In this document: piece by piece, positions 56,822-64,000 of the stretch | How the letters are laid out: each line of letters begins with the position of its first letter | Numbering within the stretch: the first letter of the stretch is position 1 | Origin: Microbulbifer sp. ALW1 | GTDB taxonomy: Bacteria; Pseudomonadota; Gammaproteobacteria; Pseudomonadales; Cellvibrionaceae | Assembly (NCBI RefSeq): GCF_009903625.1 | Contig: NZ_CP047569.1 | Coordinates: forward strand, 1,086,501-1,150,500 | Direction: 5' to 3' | DNA length: 64,000 bases | The notes under the pieces: model-generated | The model's database searches: none | Told to the model about the DNA's origin: nothing | Seen by the model: the letters and a program-made list of their open reading frames with translations, nothing else | Translations under genes and position numbers: made by a program

Positions 56822-58501
56822 ATGAGAAGCCGCAAGTCCCTCTCCCCCATCGCGGGGTTGTTGCGCCGTATGCGCGTCGCCCAGGCACTTTCCGATAAAA
56901 CCGGAATTTCTGCCGATGAAAGTCTCGATATCGTGACCGAAGGTGCGCGTCTGGGTGGCAAGGCGGCTTCTACTGAAGAGCGTCGTCGCTTCCTGAAGCA
57001 GCTGGGTATGGGCGCTGCTGCGGTGGGTGTTGGTGCGGCTGCCGGTACGGTATCCAAACCGGTGATGGCGGCACCTGGCGGTGGCAATGGCGACGGCAAG
57101 CCCGGTCGTGTAGCCATCATCGGTGGTGGTGTGGCGGGTATTCGCTGCGCCCATCGCCTGCAGCAGTACGGCATTGCCAGCACTGTATTTGAAGGTAATA
57201 CCCGTCTGGGTGGCCGGGTGAATACCAACCGCACTATTTTTGGCCGTCCCGTCGAGCGCGGTGGCGAGCTGATTTCTACCGAGCACAATGCCGTGCGTAA
57301 CCTGGCGAACGAGCTGGGCCTGGATGTGGAAGACGTCAACGGTAACGCGGTGCCGGGCGGCAGTGAACTCTATTACGTGAACGGCCAGCACTACACCGAG
57401 CACCAGCTCAACGAAGAGTGGCGCGACGTCTACAAAATCTTCAAAAAAGTCCAGCAGGACGCCCCCTGGCTGCCGACCTACGACTGGCACAATGACACCC
57501 ACAAGGCGCTCGATTACATCGACTCCAACAGCTGGATGGATCAGGTCGGCATCGGTGCCAGCTCCAATATGGGGCAGGTATTCCAGGCGGACCTGGTTGC
57601 AGAGTACGGCCTGCAGCCGGAAGACCAGACGGCCCTGAACCTGATCTACCTGCTGGCCTGGAACCCGATCAACAGCGCACTGCCGCTGGCGGGTACCGAC
57701 GAGCGTTTCCGTATTGCCGGTGGTAACGACCAGATCTGGAGCAAGATGGTCGAGCAGCTGCCGGAAGGCACCATCGAGACCGGTCGCAAGCTGGTGGCGA
57801 TCAACGGCAGCATCAATGGTCCTTACACCCTGACTTTTGAAGACGGTTACGTACACAACTGCGACAAGCTGGTACTGGCCCTGCCATTTTCCCTGCTGCG
57901 GGATGTGGATATCGAGCCGGCGCTGTACGACAGCTTCCGCCCGGAAAAACGCATGGCCATCGAACAGATGGCATTTGGTACCAACGGTAAAATGGCCATT
58001 CATGCCAGCAGCCGCCCCTGGGCACAGTCGCAGTACATCAACGGCCAGCAGTTCACTACCAATGGTGTGAGCTATGTGGGCCGCCCCGAGTTGTTTGATA
58101 CCTGGGACTCCACCTCTATCACCGGCTCACAGGACGGTATTCTGGTGAATTTCTTTGGCGGTAACTACGGTGCGAACCTCGGTGGCAACACACCGTTTGC
58201 GGCACCCAAAAATGCCGATGTGAATCACTTCCTGAACATCGTCGACAACTTCTTCCCGGGCACCGGCGCCGCCTACACCGGTACCGCGATGCAGTCCAAG
58301 TGGTCTGCGAACCCCTGGTCCAAAGGCTCCTACTCGACCCCGACCTTCGGTAGCTACACCTCCTGGTGGGGCGCGCATCCGTTGCAGGAAGGCAATATCC
58401 ACTTCTGCGGCGAGCACACCGAGCTGGAAACCTTCGGTTACATTGACGGTGCCGTGACCAGTGCCGAGCGTGCGGCGCGCGAGATTCACCAGACCGCATA
58501 A
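56822..58501 (+). CDS. Tat-exported flavin-dependent amine oxidase
   Basis: 559 residues from ATG 56822, which has AGGA upstream. A 50-residue hydrophilic extension precedes the twin-arginine motif RRRFLKQLG (54-62) and an alanine-rich helix ending VMAAP. Then a flavin amine oxidase fold: VAIIGGGVAGIRCAHRL, the RLGGRV motif, and a C-terminal FAD motif near FCGEHTE and GYIDGAVTSAERAAREI. Probably oxidises an amine or amino acid in the periplasm. The long part before the Tat motif is unusual and may be a chaperone-binding leader. Confidence 0.87.
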   Translation: MRSRKSLSPIAGLLRRMRVAQALSDKTGISADESLDIVTEGARLGGKAASTEERRRFLKQLGMGAAAVGVGAAAGTVSKPVMAAPGGGNGDGKPGRVAIIGGGVAGIRCAHRLQQYGIASTVFEGNTRLGGRVNTNRTIFGRPVERGGELISTEHNAVRNLANELGLDVEDVNGNAVPGGSELYYVNGQHYTEHQLNEEWRDVYKIFKKVQQDAPWLPTYDWHNDTHKALDYIDSNSWMDQVGIGASSNMGQVFQADLVAEYGLQPEDQTALNLIYLLAWNPINSALPLAGTDERFRIAGGNDQIWSKMVEQLPEGTIETGRKLVAINGSINGPYTLTFEDGYVHNCDKLVLALPFSLLRDVDIEPALYDSFRPEKRMAIEQMAFGTNGKMAIHASSRPWAQSQYINGQQFTTNGVSYVGRPELFDTWDSTSITGSQDGILVNFFGGNYGANLGGNTPFAAPKNADVNHFLNIVDNFFPGTGAAYTGTAMQSKWSANPWSKGSYSTPTFGSYTSWWGAHPLQEGNIHFCGEHTELETFGYIDGAVTSAERAAREIHQTA

Positions 58502-58523
58502 CGCTTTCCATCTCACAGGATGC

Positions 58524-58559
58524 AAAAAGGGCCGCGGGTGAAAACCCGCGGCCCTTTTT
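58524..58559. terminator. intrinsic terminator of the amine oxidase gene
   Basis: A 16-bp stem (58524-58539 with 58544-58559) with a GAAA loop and T run. Its reverse strand can also stop the frameshifted CPXCG gene. Confidence 0.92.
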
Positions 58560-58634
58560 GTTGTTCTTGTTGTTCTGTTGTTGCCCCTGTTAGGGACCCT
58601 GTTTTAGCGGGGACAGTTTAAACGTGACCAGTGG

Positions 58635-58834
58635 CTAGACGTCGTTTTCGTGTTTCAGCTGCACCTGCCAGTCCCCCTCCATATCCACACTTACCAGCAC
58701 CTGGATTGGCCGGCAGCACACGGTGCAGTCTTCGATGTAATGGCGGCTGCCCCCGATGTGTCGATCAACATCAGGATGGATTCGCCACAGTAGGGACACT
58801 GGGCGCTGAACTCTTCTACCCGGGCTGGTTGCAT
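58635..58834 (-). pseudogene. CPXCG-containing cysteine-rich zinc-ribbon protein, frameshifted
   Basis: ATG 58834, with CAGGAG well placed, begins MQPARVEEFSAQCPYCGESI. In frame it ends early after about 49 residues. One base shifted, the frame continues HYIEDCTVCCRPIQVLVSVD to a stop at 58635-58637, which is exactly the second Cys pair and tail of CPXCG proteins. The break is in a run of five C (58750-58754); one more base there would restore a 66-residue protein. It is a true mutation, a sequencing error in a homopolymer, or less likely a programmed shift. Function of the family is unknown. Confidence 0.8.
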
Positions 58835-59246
58835 CGCTTGCTCCTGTTTCTTTTTGAATACTAGTCGCATACCCGGGGGCCGGCTCAGGCGCGCGGGATC
58901 TCGGCGGTGTATGTCTGTCCGGGGAGGCGAATTTCTCCGCGGCGGGGCGCTGGTAGGCATTTTTTTGCGTTCTTGTAAAAATGACAGCGCTATCACCATG
59001 ATATCGATAGTGTGCGGTAATTCATTTACAAAACGGATTGATATACTCCGCGCCGCAGCACCGATTTCTGGTACCCGGGTTCCTGCTCCGCGAATGCGCT
59101 CTCCGGGTGACCGCGCCGCAACCATCTCCCTCTGCATTGTGGGCAGGGGGAATCGCAACAGCTTATAATCCGCGCCCGCTTCCGGAGTAGTACCCACATT
59201 TTTCCGGGTAAGTGAGTATTCAGTAACCAGCAACAGAGGATTGGCT
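58835..59246. other. intergenic region upstream of pgk, no gene seen
   Basis: About 410 bases with no convincing gene; an open frame at 58854-59168 has no ribosome site or family. It probably holds the pgk promoter. Confidence 0.5.
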
Positions 59247-60419
59247 ATGGCGGTTAAATTGATGAAGGACCAGGATCTGGCGGGCAAGCGCGTCCTGATC
59301 CGCGAAGACCTGAACGTTCCGGTAAAAGACGGAGCGGTCACTTCCGATGCGCGTATTCGCGCGGCACTGCCGACCATCCAGGCCGCTGTCGATGCCGGGG
59401 CCAAAGTCCTGCTGATGTCTCACCTGGGCCGTCCCACTGAGGGCGAGTACGAAGAAGAATTCTCCCTGGCGCCGGTCGCGGCGCACCTGGGCAAGCTGCT
59501 GGGCAAAGACGTGCCGGTAGTGAAAGACTGGCAGGGCGGCGCGGAACTTGCTTCTCTGGAAAATGGCGATGTAGTCCTGCTGGAAAACGTGCGCTTCAAC
59601 AAGGGCGAGAAGAAAGACGATGAAGCCCTGGCCAAGCAGTACGCGGCCCTGTGCGATGTGTTCGTGATGGATGCCTTCGGTACCGCCCACCGCGCCCAGG
59701 CCTCCACCCACGGTGTGGCCAAATTTGCGCCTATCGCCTGTGCTGGCCCGCTGCTGGCGACGGAGCTGGATGCACTGGAAAAAGCCCTGGCCAACCCGGC
59801 GCGCCCGATGGTGGCCATCGTCGGTGGCTCCAAGGTCTCCACCAAGCTGACCGTGCTGGAGAGCCTGTCTGACAAAGTGGACCAGCTGATTGTCGGCGGC
59901 GGTATCGCGAATACCTTCCTCGCAGCCAGCGGCAAGCCGGTAGGCAAGTCCCTGTGTGAACACGACCTGATCGACACCGCCAAGGGCCTGATGCAGAAAT
60001 GCGACATCCCGGTACCTACCGATGTGGTGACCGGCAAGGAGTTCAGTGAATCTGCCGCGGCCGAGACCAAGTCCGCAGATGCGGTAACCGAAGACGACAT
60101 GATTTTCGATATCGGCCCGGACTCCTCCGCGGCGCTGGCCGATATTCTCAAAAGTGCCAAGACCATCATCTGGAATGGCCCCGTGGGCGTGTTCGAGTTT
60201 GATCAGTTTGGCGGCGGTACCGAGCGTCTGTCCAAGGCCATTGCCGACAGCGACGCCTTCTCCATTGCCGGCGGCGGTGACACCCTGGCGGCTGTGGATA
60301 AGTACGGCATTGCCGAGCAGGTTTCCTATATTTCTACTGGGGGTGGTGCATTCCTCGAGTATGTGGAAGGCAAAGTACTGCCGGCAGTGGCCATGCTGGA
60401 AAGCCGCGCCAACGACTGA
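59247..60419 (+). CDS. pgk: phosphoglycerate kinase
   Basis: 390 residues from ATG 59247, preceded by AGAGGA; a TTG six bases earlier is less likely. [35 protein letters not shown] and the ATP-site GGGDTLA motif are all conserved. Makes ATP from 1,3-bisphosphoglycerate in glycolysis. Followed by fba after 203 bases. Confidence 0.98.
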   Translation: MAVKLMKDQDLAGKRVLIREDLNVPVKDGAVTSDARIRAALPTIQAAVDAGAKVLLMSHLGRPTEGEYEEEFSLAPVAAHLGKLLGKDVPVVKDWQGGAELASLENGDVVLLENVRFNKGEKKDDEALAKQYAALCDVFVMDAFGTAHRAQASTHGVAKFAPIACAGPLLATELDALEKALANPARPMVAIVGGSKVSTKLTVLESLSDKVDQLIVGGGIANTFLAASGKPVGKSLCEHDLIDTAKGLMQKCDIPVPTDVVTGKEFSESAAAETKSADAVTEDDMIFDIGPDSSAALADILKSAKTIIWNGPVGVFEFDQFGGGTERLSKAIADSDAFSIAGGGDTLAAVDKYGIAEQVSYISTGGGAFLEYVEGKVLPAVAMLESRAND

Positions 60420-60622
60420 TTAGCAGTACAGGTTAGCAGTACAGACACCAGTAGCGGAGCGGGCTCCAGAGCGAGCCTGCTTCGTCAGCGACCTGTTTTC
60501 GATGTTTTTTCGATGTAGAAGTACCCAATACCTAAAAAGAGATGCGACCGGCAATTCGTCAGGAATCGCACACCAGCAGTAACGATTTATCCAGCTAAAT
60601 TTCGACGAGAAAGGGTTTTTTC

Positions 60623-61687
60623 ATGGCTTTAATCAGCTTGCGCCAAATGTTGGACCACGCTGCCGAGTTCGGCTACGGCATTCCAGCGTTCAACGTCAAC
60701 AACCTGGAGCAGATGCGCGCGATCATGGAGGCGGCCGATGAAACCGACTCTCCGGTAATCGTGCAGGCCTCTGCCGGTGCCCGCAAATACGCCGGTGCCC
60801 CCTTCCTGCGCCACCTGATTCTGGCCGCAGTGGAAGAGTTCCCGCACATCCCGGTGGTCATGCACCAGGACCACGGCACCAGCCCCGCGGTGTGCCAGCG
60901 CTCCATCCAGCTGGGCTTCAGCTCGGTAATGATGGACGGCTCCCTGATGGACGACGGCAAGACCCCGGCGTCTTACGAGTACAACGTTGACGTGACCCAG
61001 CGCGCGGTGGCCATGGCCCACGCCTGTGGTGTTTCCGTAGAAGGTGAACTGGGTTGTCTGGGTTCCCTGGAAACCGGCATGGCCGGCGAAGAAGACGGCG
61101 TTGGTGCCGAGGGCAAACTGTCCCACGACCAGCTGCTGACCGACCCGGAAGAAGCCGCGGACTTCGTCAAGAAAACCCAGGTGGACGCCCTGGCGATTGC
61201 CTGCGGCACCAGCCACGGCGCCTACAAATTTACCCGTCCGCCCACGGGTGACATTCTGGCCATCGACCGCATCAAGGAAATCCATGCGCGCATCCCGGAC
61301 ACCCATCTGGTGATGCACGGTTCTTCCTCGGTGCCGCAGGAGTGGCTGAAGGTGATCAACGAATTCGGCGGTGAGATCCCGGAAACCTACGGCGTGCCGG
61401 TGGAGCAGATCTGCGAAGGCATCAAGTACGGTGTGCGCAAGGTCAATATCGACACCGACCTGCGCCTGGCGAGCACCGGTGCCGTGCGCCGCTTCCTGGC
61501 CCAGAACCCGTCCGAGTTCGACCCGCGCAAATTCCTTGCGGCTACCACCAAGGCCATGAAGGACATCTGCGTGGCCCGCTACGAGGCCTTCAACACCGCC
61601 GGCAACGCCAGCAAGATCAAGCCCGTGAGCCTTGAGACCATGTTCATGCGCTACGAGAAAGGCGAGCTGGTCCCCAAGATCAATTGA
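60623..61687 (+). CDS. fba: class II fructose-1,6-bisphosphate aldolase (CbbA type)
   Basis: 354 residues. Zinc ligands in VMHQDHG and HGSSSVP, and [14 protein letters not shown] near the start; the length and VEGELGCLG segment fit the type B (CbbA/CfxB-like) class II enzyme. Splits fructose-1,6-bisphosphate. Lies downstream of pgk on the same strand. Confidence 0.97.
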   Translation: MALISLRQMLDHAAEFGYGIPAFNVNNLEQMRAIMEAADETDSPVIVQASAGARKYAGAPFLRHLILAAVEEFPHIPVVMHQDHGTSPAVCQRSIQLGFSSVMMDGSLMDDGKTPASYEYNVDVTQRAVAMAHACGVSVEGELGCLGSLETGMAGEEDGVGAEGKLSHDQLLTDPEEAADFVKKTQVDALAIACGTSHGAYKFTRPPTGDILAIDRIKEIHARIPDTHLVMHGSSSVPQEWLKVINEFGGEIPETYGVPVEQICEGIKYGVRKVNIDTDLRLASTGAVRRFLAQNPSEFDPRKFLAATTKAMKDICVARYEAFNTAGNASKIKPVSLETMFMRYEKGELVPKIN

Positions 61688-61710
61688 TCTTTGTGGCTTA
61701 TCCGGTGTGA

Positions 61711-61738
61711 AAAGGGCGAACTTCGGTTCGCTCTTTTT
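61711..61738 (+). terminator. intrinsic terminator of pgk-fba
   Basis: An 11-bp stem with one G-U pair (61711-61721 with 61726-61736), a UUCG loop and a T run. Confidence 0.88.
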
Positions 61739-61765
61739 CGTTTAAAAATGCAGTACTATTGAGTC

Positions 61766-62743
61766 ATGGACTTGCTGCAAGAATTTAACGCTGTTGACCC
61801 CAGCCCGGTGATTCGCCGCCCGGATTACTCCGCCCTGCGGAGTCAGCTACCGGCACTGGATTTCGCCTGTGACCAGCCCCTCCCCGAATCGGTTATTTCT
61901 TACCGCAATTTCTATCGCCTGAACTTTCCCGAAGCTTCTGCTACCGGCATCGGCACCTTCAAATCCACCGGGTTTGAGCTGGTGGCCCAGTACTGGCTGG
62001 TGGAAAACCCCAGGGGAACCCTGTTCATCTGCCACGGCTATTTTGACCACACCGGTATATACGGTGCTGCCATCCGCTTCGGTCTCGAGCGCGGCTTCAA
62101 CGTGGTGGCCGTGGACTTTCCCGGGCACGGGCTCTCCAGCGGTGAGCCGGTGGCCATCGATACATTTCTGCAATACCGGGAAGTACTGGAAGCGCTGTTG
62201 CGCAAAGCGAAAGGAAAAATGCCGGAACCCTGGCACGGCATGGGGCAGAGCACCGGCGGTGCGACACTGCTCAGCTACCTGCAATTCAGCCTGTGGCAAC
62301 CGTTCGACAAAATCATGTTACTGGCGCCGCTGGTGCGGCCGGCACGCTGGCATCTGCGCAAGTGGATGTTCTATCTGGGTCGTTACCTGATGCCGCACCC
62401 CAGCCGCGGCTTCAATATCAATACCCACGACGCCGAGTTTTCCCGCCGCCAGGCCCACCGTGACCCTTTGCAGTCGCCGGTGATGTCGATTCGTTGGTTG
62501 GGCGCTATGGTCGACTGGTTGAAGGTGTTTCCGAAAACCGCCCGCAACCCCAAGTCGATCCTGGTGATTCAGGGCACCGACGACGGCACCGTGGACTGGC
62601 GCTACAACATGCGCGTCATTCGCGACCGCTTTCCCAACAGCAAGCGGGTGATTGTGCGCGGTGCTCGCCACCAGATGATCAACGAAACCCAGCCCTACCG
62701 GCAGCAGATACTCAAGGCGCTGGACGACTGGCTGGCCCAGTAA
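61766..62743 (+). CDS. alpha/beta-hydrolase (lysophospholipase/monoglyceride lipase-like)
   Basis: 325 residues. HGYFDHTG oxyanion loop, nucleophile Ser162 in GMGQSTGG, acid in QGTDDGTV and His in GARHQMIN form the expected triad. No signal peptide, so cytoplasmic. Probably an esterase or lipase acting on lysophospholipids or monoglycerides. Confidence 0.85.
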   Translation: MDLLQEFNAVDPSPVIRRPDYSALRSQLPALDFACDQPLPESVISYRNFYRLNFPEASATGIGTFKSTGFELVAQYWLVENPRGTLFICHGYFDHTGIYGAAIRFGLERGFNVVAVDFPGHGLSSGEPVAIDTFLQYREVLEALLRKAKGKMPEPWHGMGQSTGGATLLSYLQFSLWQPFDKIMLLAPLVRPARWHLRKWMFYLGRYLMPHPSRGFNINTHDAEFSRRQAHRDPLQSPVMSIRWLGAMVDWLKVFPKTARNPKSILVIQGTDDGTVDWRYNMRVIRDRFPNSKRVIVRGARHQMINETQPYRQQILKALDDWLAQ

Positions 62744-62781
62744 TCCGCGCCTGCTTCCCCACCCTCAAATCTCCTTATTTC

Positions 62782-63696
62782 TCAGTGCGCGGCATTTCTC
62801 AGCGCGCGGCGTTTGCGCCGCTGTTGCAGTGCGTCGACAGAATAAAAGGCCAGGGCCATCCACACGAACGCAAAAGTGACCAGTTTGCCGCTATCGAAAG
62901 GCTCGTGATAGTGCAGGGTTGCCAGCAGGAACATCAGGGTCGGGCCCAGGTACTGCAGGAATCCGATGGTCGAGAGATTGAGTCGGCGCGCAGCGATATT
63001 GAACAGCAGCAGCGGTGTCAGGGTGATGGGGCCGGCCAGAAGCAGCAGGCCATTCAGTTCCCAGCTGTTATTGAGCAGATTGCTGGTGGGGCTTGAGGTC
63101 CAGAACAGAAAGCCCAGGGCAACCGGCAGCATGTACATGGTTTCCACGGCGAGGCCGGTAAGGCTGTCCACCGGTGCCCGTTTGCGTACCAGCCCGTAAA
63201 AGCCAAAGGTGAAAGCCAGGAACAGCGCAATCAGTGGCAGTCGCCCGAACTGCCACAGTTCATAGGCAATGCCCACCGCGGCCAGAGCCACCGCCAGCCA
63301 CTGCAACGGCCGAAGTCGTTCGCCCAGCACCGCAACCCCGAGCAGCACACTGATCAGCGGATTGATGTAGTAACCAAGGCTGGCATCCAGCAGATGCTGG
63401 TTGGTGATGGCCCAGATAAACACCAGCCAGTTGCTGCCGATCAGGATCGTCGACAGCAGCAGGGTCAGCATTTTTTTGCGCGAGCCCAGTGTCGCGCGCA
63501 GATCCGGCAATTTGCCGATGGCGGCCAGCAGGATCAGCGCCAGGATAAACGACCAGACACTGCGGTGGCTGAGAATTTCCGGAGCGGAAATACCGTCAAG
63601 CAGATTGAAGTACAGTGGCGCGAATCCCCAGATCAGGAAAGCGCCAATGCCCGCCAGCAGTCCAGCGGCAGCGGAGTCGGAATTCTGGTTTTGCAC
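62782..63696 (-). CDS. rarD: RarD, EamA-family permease
   Basis: About 304 residues starting at GTG 63696; a TTG at 63726 would add ten residues. Ten hydrophobic segments. GIGAFLIWGFAPLYFNLL, SHRSVWSF and LGYYINPLISVLLG are classic RarD signatures. Its function is not settled; E. coli RarD has been linked to chloramphenicol resistance. Downstream of serA on the same strand, separated by a hairpin. Confidence 0.92.
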   Translation of the reverse strand: MQNQNSDSAAAGLLAGIGAFLIWGFAPLYFNLLDGISAPEILSHRSVWSFILALILLAAIGKLPDLRATLGSRKKMLTLLLSTILIGSNWLVFIWAITNQHLLDASLGYYINPLISVLLGVAVLGERLRPLQWLAVALAAVGIAYELWQFGRLPLIALFLAFTFGFYGLVRKRAPVDSLTGLAVETMYMLPVALGFLFWTSSPTSNLLNNSWELNGLLLLAGPITLTPLLLFNIAARRLNLSTIGFLQYLGPTLMFLLATLHYHEPFDSGKLVTFAFVWMALAFYSVDALQQRRKRRALRNAAH

Positions 63697-63778
63697 TTGG
63701 AGTCGCCTTGGCCCGGCGCGCAGCAAAAATCGCTGGGCAGTGAAGTCGAGCCGTTAATTCGGGAAGTAAGAAAAGAAG

Positions 63779-63809
63779 AAACCCGGGCGGCGGGTTGCCG
63801 TCCGGGTTT
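63779..63809 (-). terminator. terminator between serA and rarD
   Basis: A 13-bp stem with one G-U pair (63779-63791 with 63797-63809), followed on the minus strand by a T-rich run, about 70 bases after the serA stop. Confidence 0.75.
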
Positions 63810-63878
63810 GCGAGAGTCTATCAGATGATCGGGCGGTCTGGCAGCGCTGCGGAAGGCCGCCGTTTCAGACCCGCTGTA

Positions 63879-64000
63879 TCAGAAGAGCACGCGGCAGCGC
63901 AGGGTGCCGGGGATATTCTTCAGTTTTTCCAGTGCCAGATCGGAGTACTCCGCGTCCACATCAATTACCACGTAACCCACAGTCTCATTGGTCTGCAGGA
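63879..64000 (-). CDS. serA: D-3-phosphoglycerate dehydrogenase, C-terminal end only
   Basis: Only about 39 codons are inside the window, on the minus strand. They encode LQTNETVGYVVIDVDAEYSD and then a segment ending NIPGTLRCRVLF, which matches the last strands and helix of the SerA ACT domain that binds L-serine for feedback control. The gene continues beyond the right edge. The stop is TGA at 63879-63881. Confidence 0.85.
   Translation of the reverse strand, partial: LQTNETVGYVVIDVDAEYSDLALEKLKNIPGTLRCRVLF

Noticed and set aside
58854..59168. Open frame before pgk
   Set aside because: No ribosome site, no family, Arg/Ser-rich content as in chance frames.

Overview
The window looks like chromosomal DNA of a marine, polysaccharide-degrading gammaproteobacterium, most like Microbulbifer and its relatives (Cellvibrionales). 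The reasons are a fairly high GC content, a typical gammaproteobacterial housekeeping set (tex, rsmE, metK-ahcY-metF, tkt-epd, pgk-fba, cyoABCDE, serA), a sulfatase/glycosidase catabolic block, and Ser/Gly-rich tails on secreted enzymes. The genus is an inference. I see no rRNA, tRNA, CRISPR array, insertion sequence or phage gene.

Layout. 1-6.9 kb: the end of a catabolic operon: KDPGal-type aldolase (cut by the left edge), SSS sodium symporter, lipoprotein sulfatase, and a large secreted clan GH-A glycosidase with Calx-beta and golvesin-like modules. It is probably for a sulfated galactan such as carrageenan or agaran. 7-14.1 kb: tex, then an RND adaptor-permease pair. 14.2-20 kb: rsmE, small membrane proteins, a HAD phosphatase, a secreted unknown protein, an OmpA-type lipoprotein and an OPT transporter. 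20-24.7 kb: the SAM cycle on the minus strand, namely an ArsR-methyltransferase fusion regulator (SahR-like), metK, ahcY and metF. Two tandem inverted repeats sit in the regulator's promoter. 25-28.7 kb: tkt, epd and a DTW-domain tRNA modification enzyme, with a long structured inverted repeat between tkt and epd.

28.7-44.3 kb is more accessory: a zinc phospholipase C-like protein, a Cys-rich zincin lipoprotein, a periplasmic peroxiredoxin, an AT-richer pair of unknown genes, a YggN-like protein, a TonB-dependent receptor behind a textbook sigma-54 promoter, a Tat-exported aminotransferase next to a TauE/SafE exporter, a large zinc metalloprotease, a transglutaminase-like protein and a DUF350 protein. 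45-50 kb: the cyoABCDE quinol oxidase operon. 50.2-58.5 kb: a globin gene with two perfect FNR/ANR boxes, a subtilisin with a PA-like insert, a two-unit M16 peptidase and a Tat-type flavin amine oxidase. 58.6-64 kb: a CPXCG zinc-ribbon gene broken by one base, pgk-fba, an alpha/beta hydrolase, rarD, and the 3' end of serA.

The most useful new observations are regulatory or structural: the paired FNR boxes with a correctly spaced -10, the sigma-54 promoter with upstream repeats, the tandem operators of the SAM-cycle regulator, the three-armed tkt-epd repeat, the one-base frameshift in the CPXCG gene, and the uncharacterised 32.1-34.1 kb gene pair. I did not find a clearly novel multi-gene defence or biosynthetic system.
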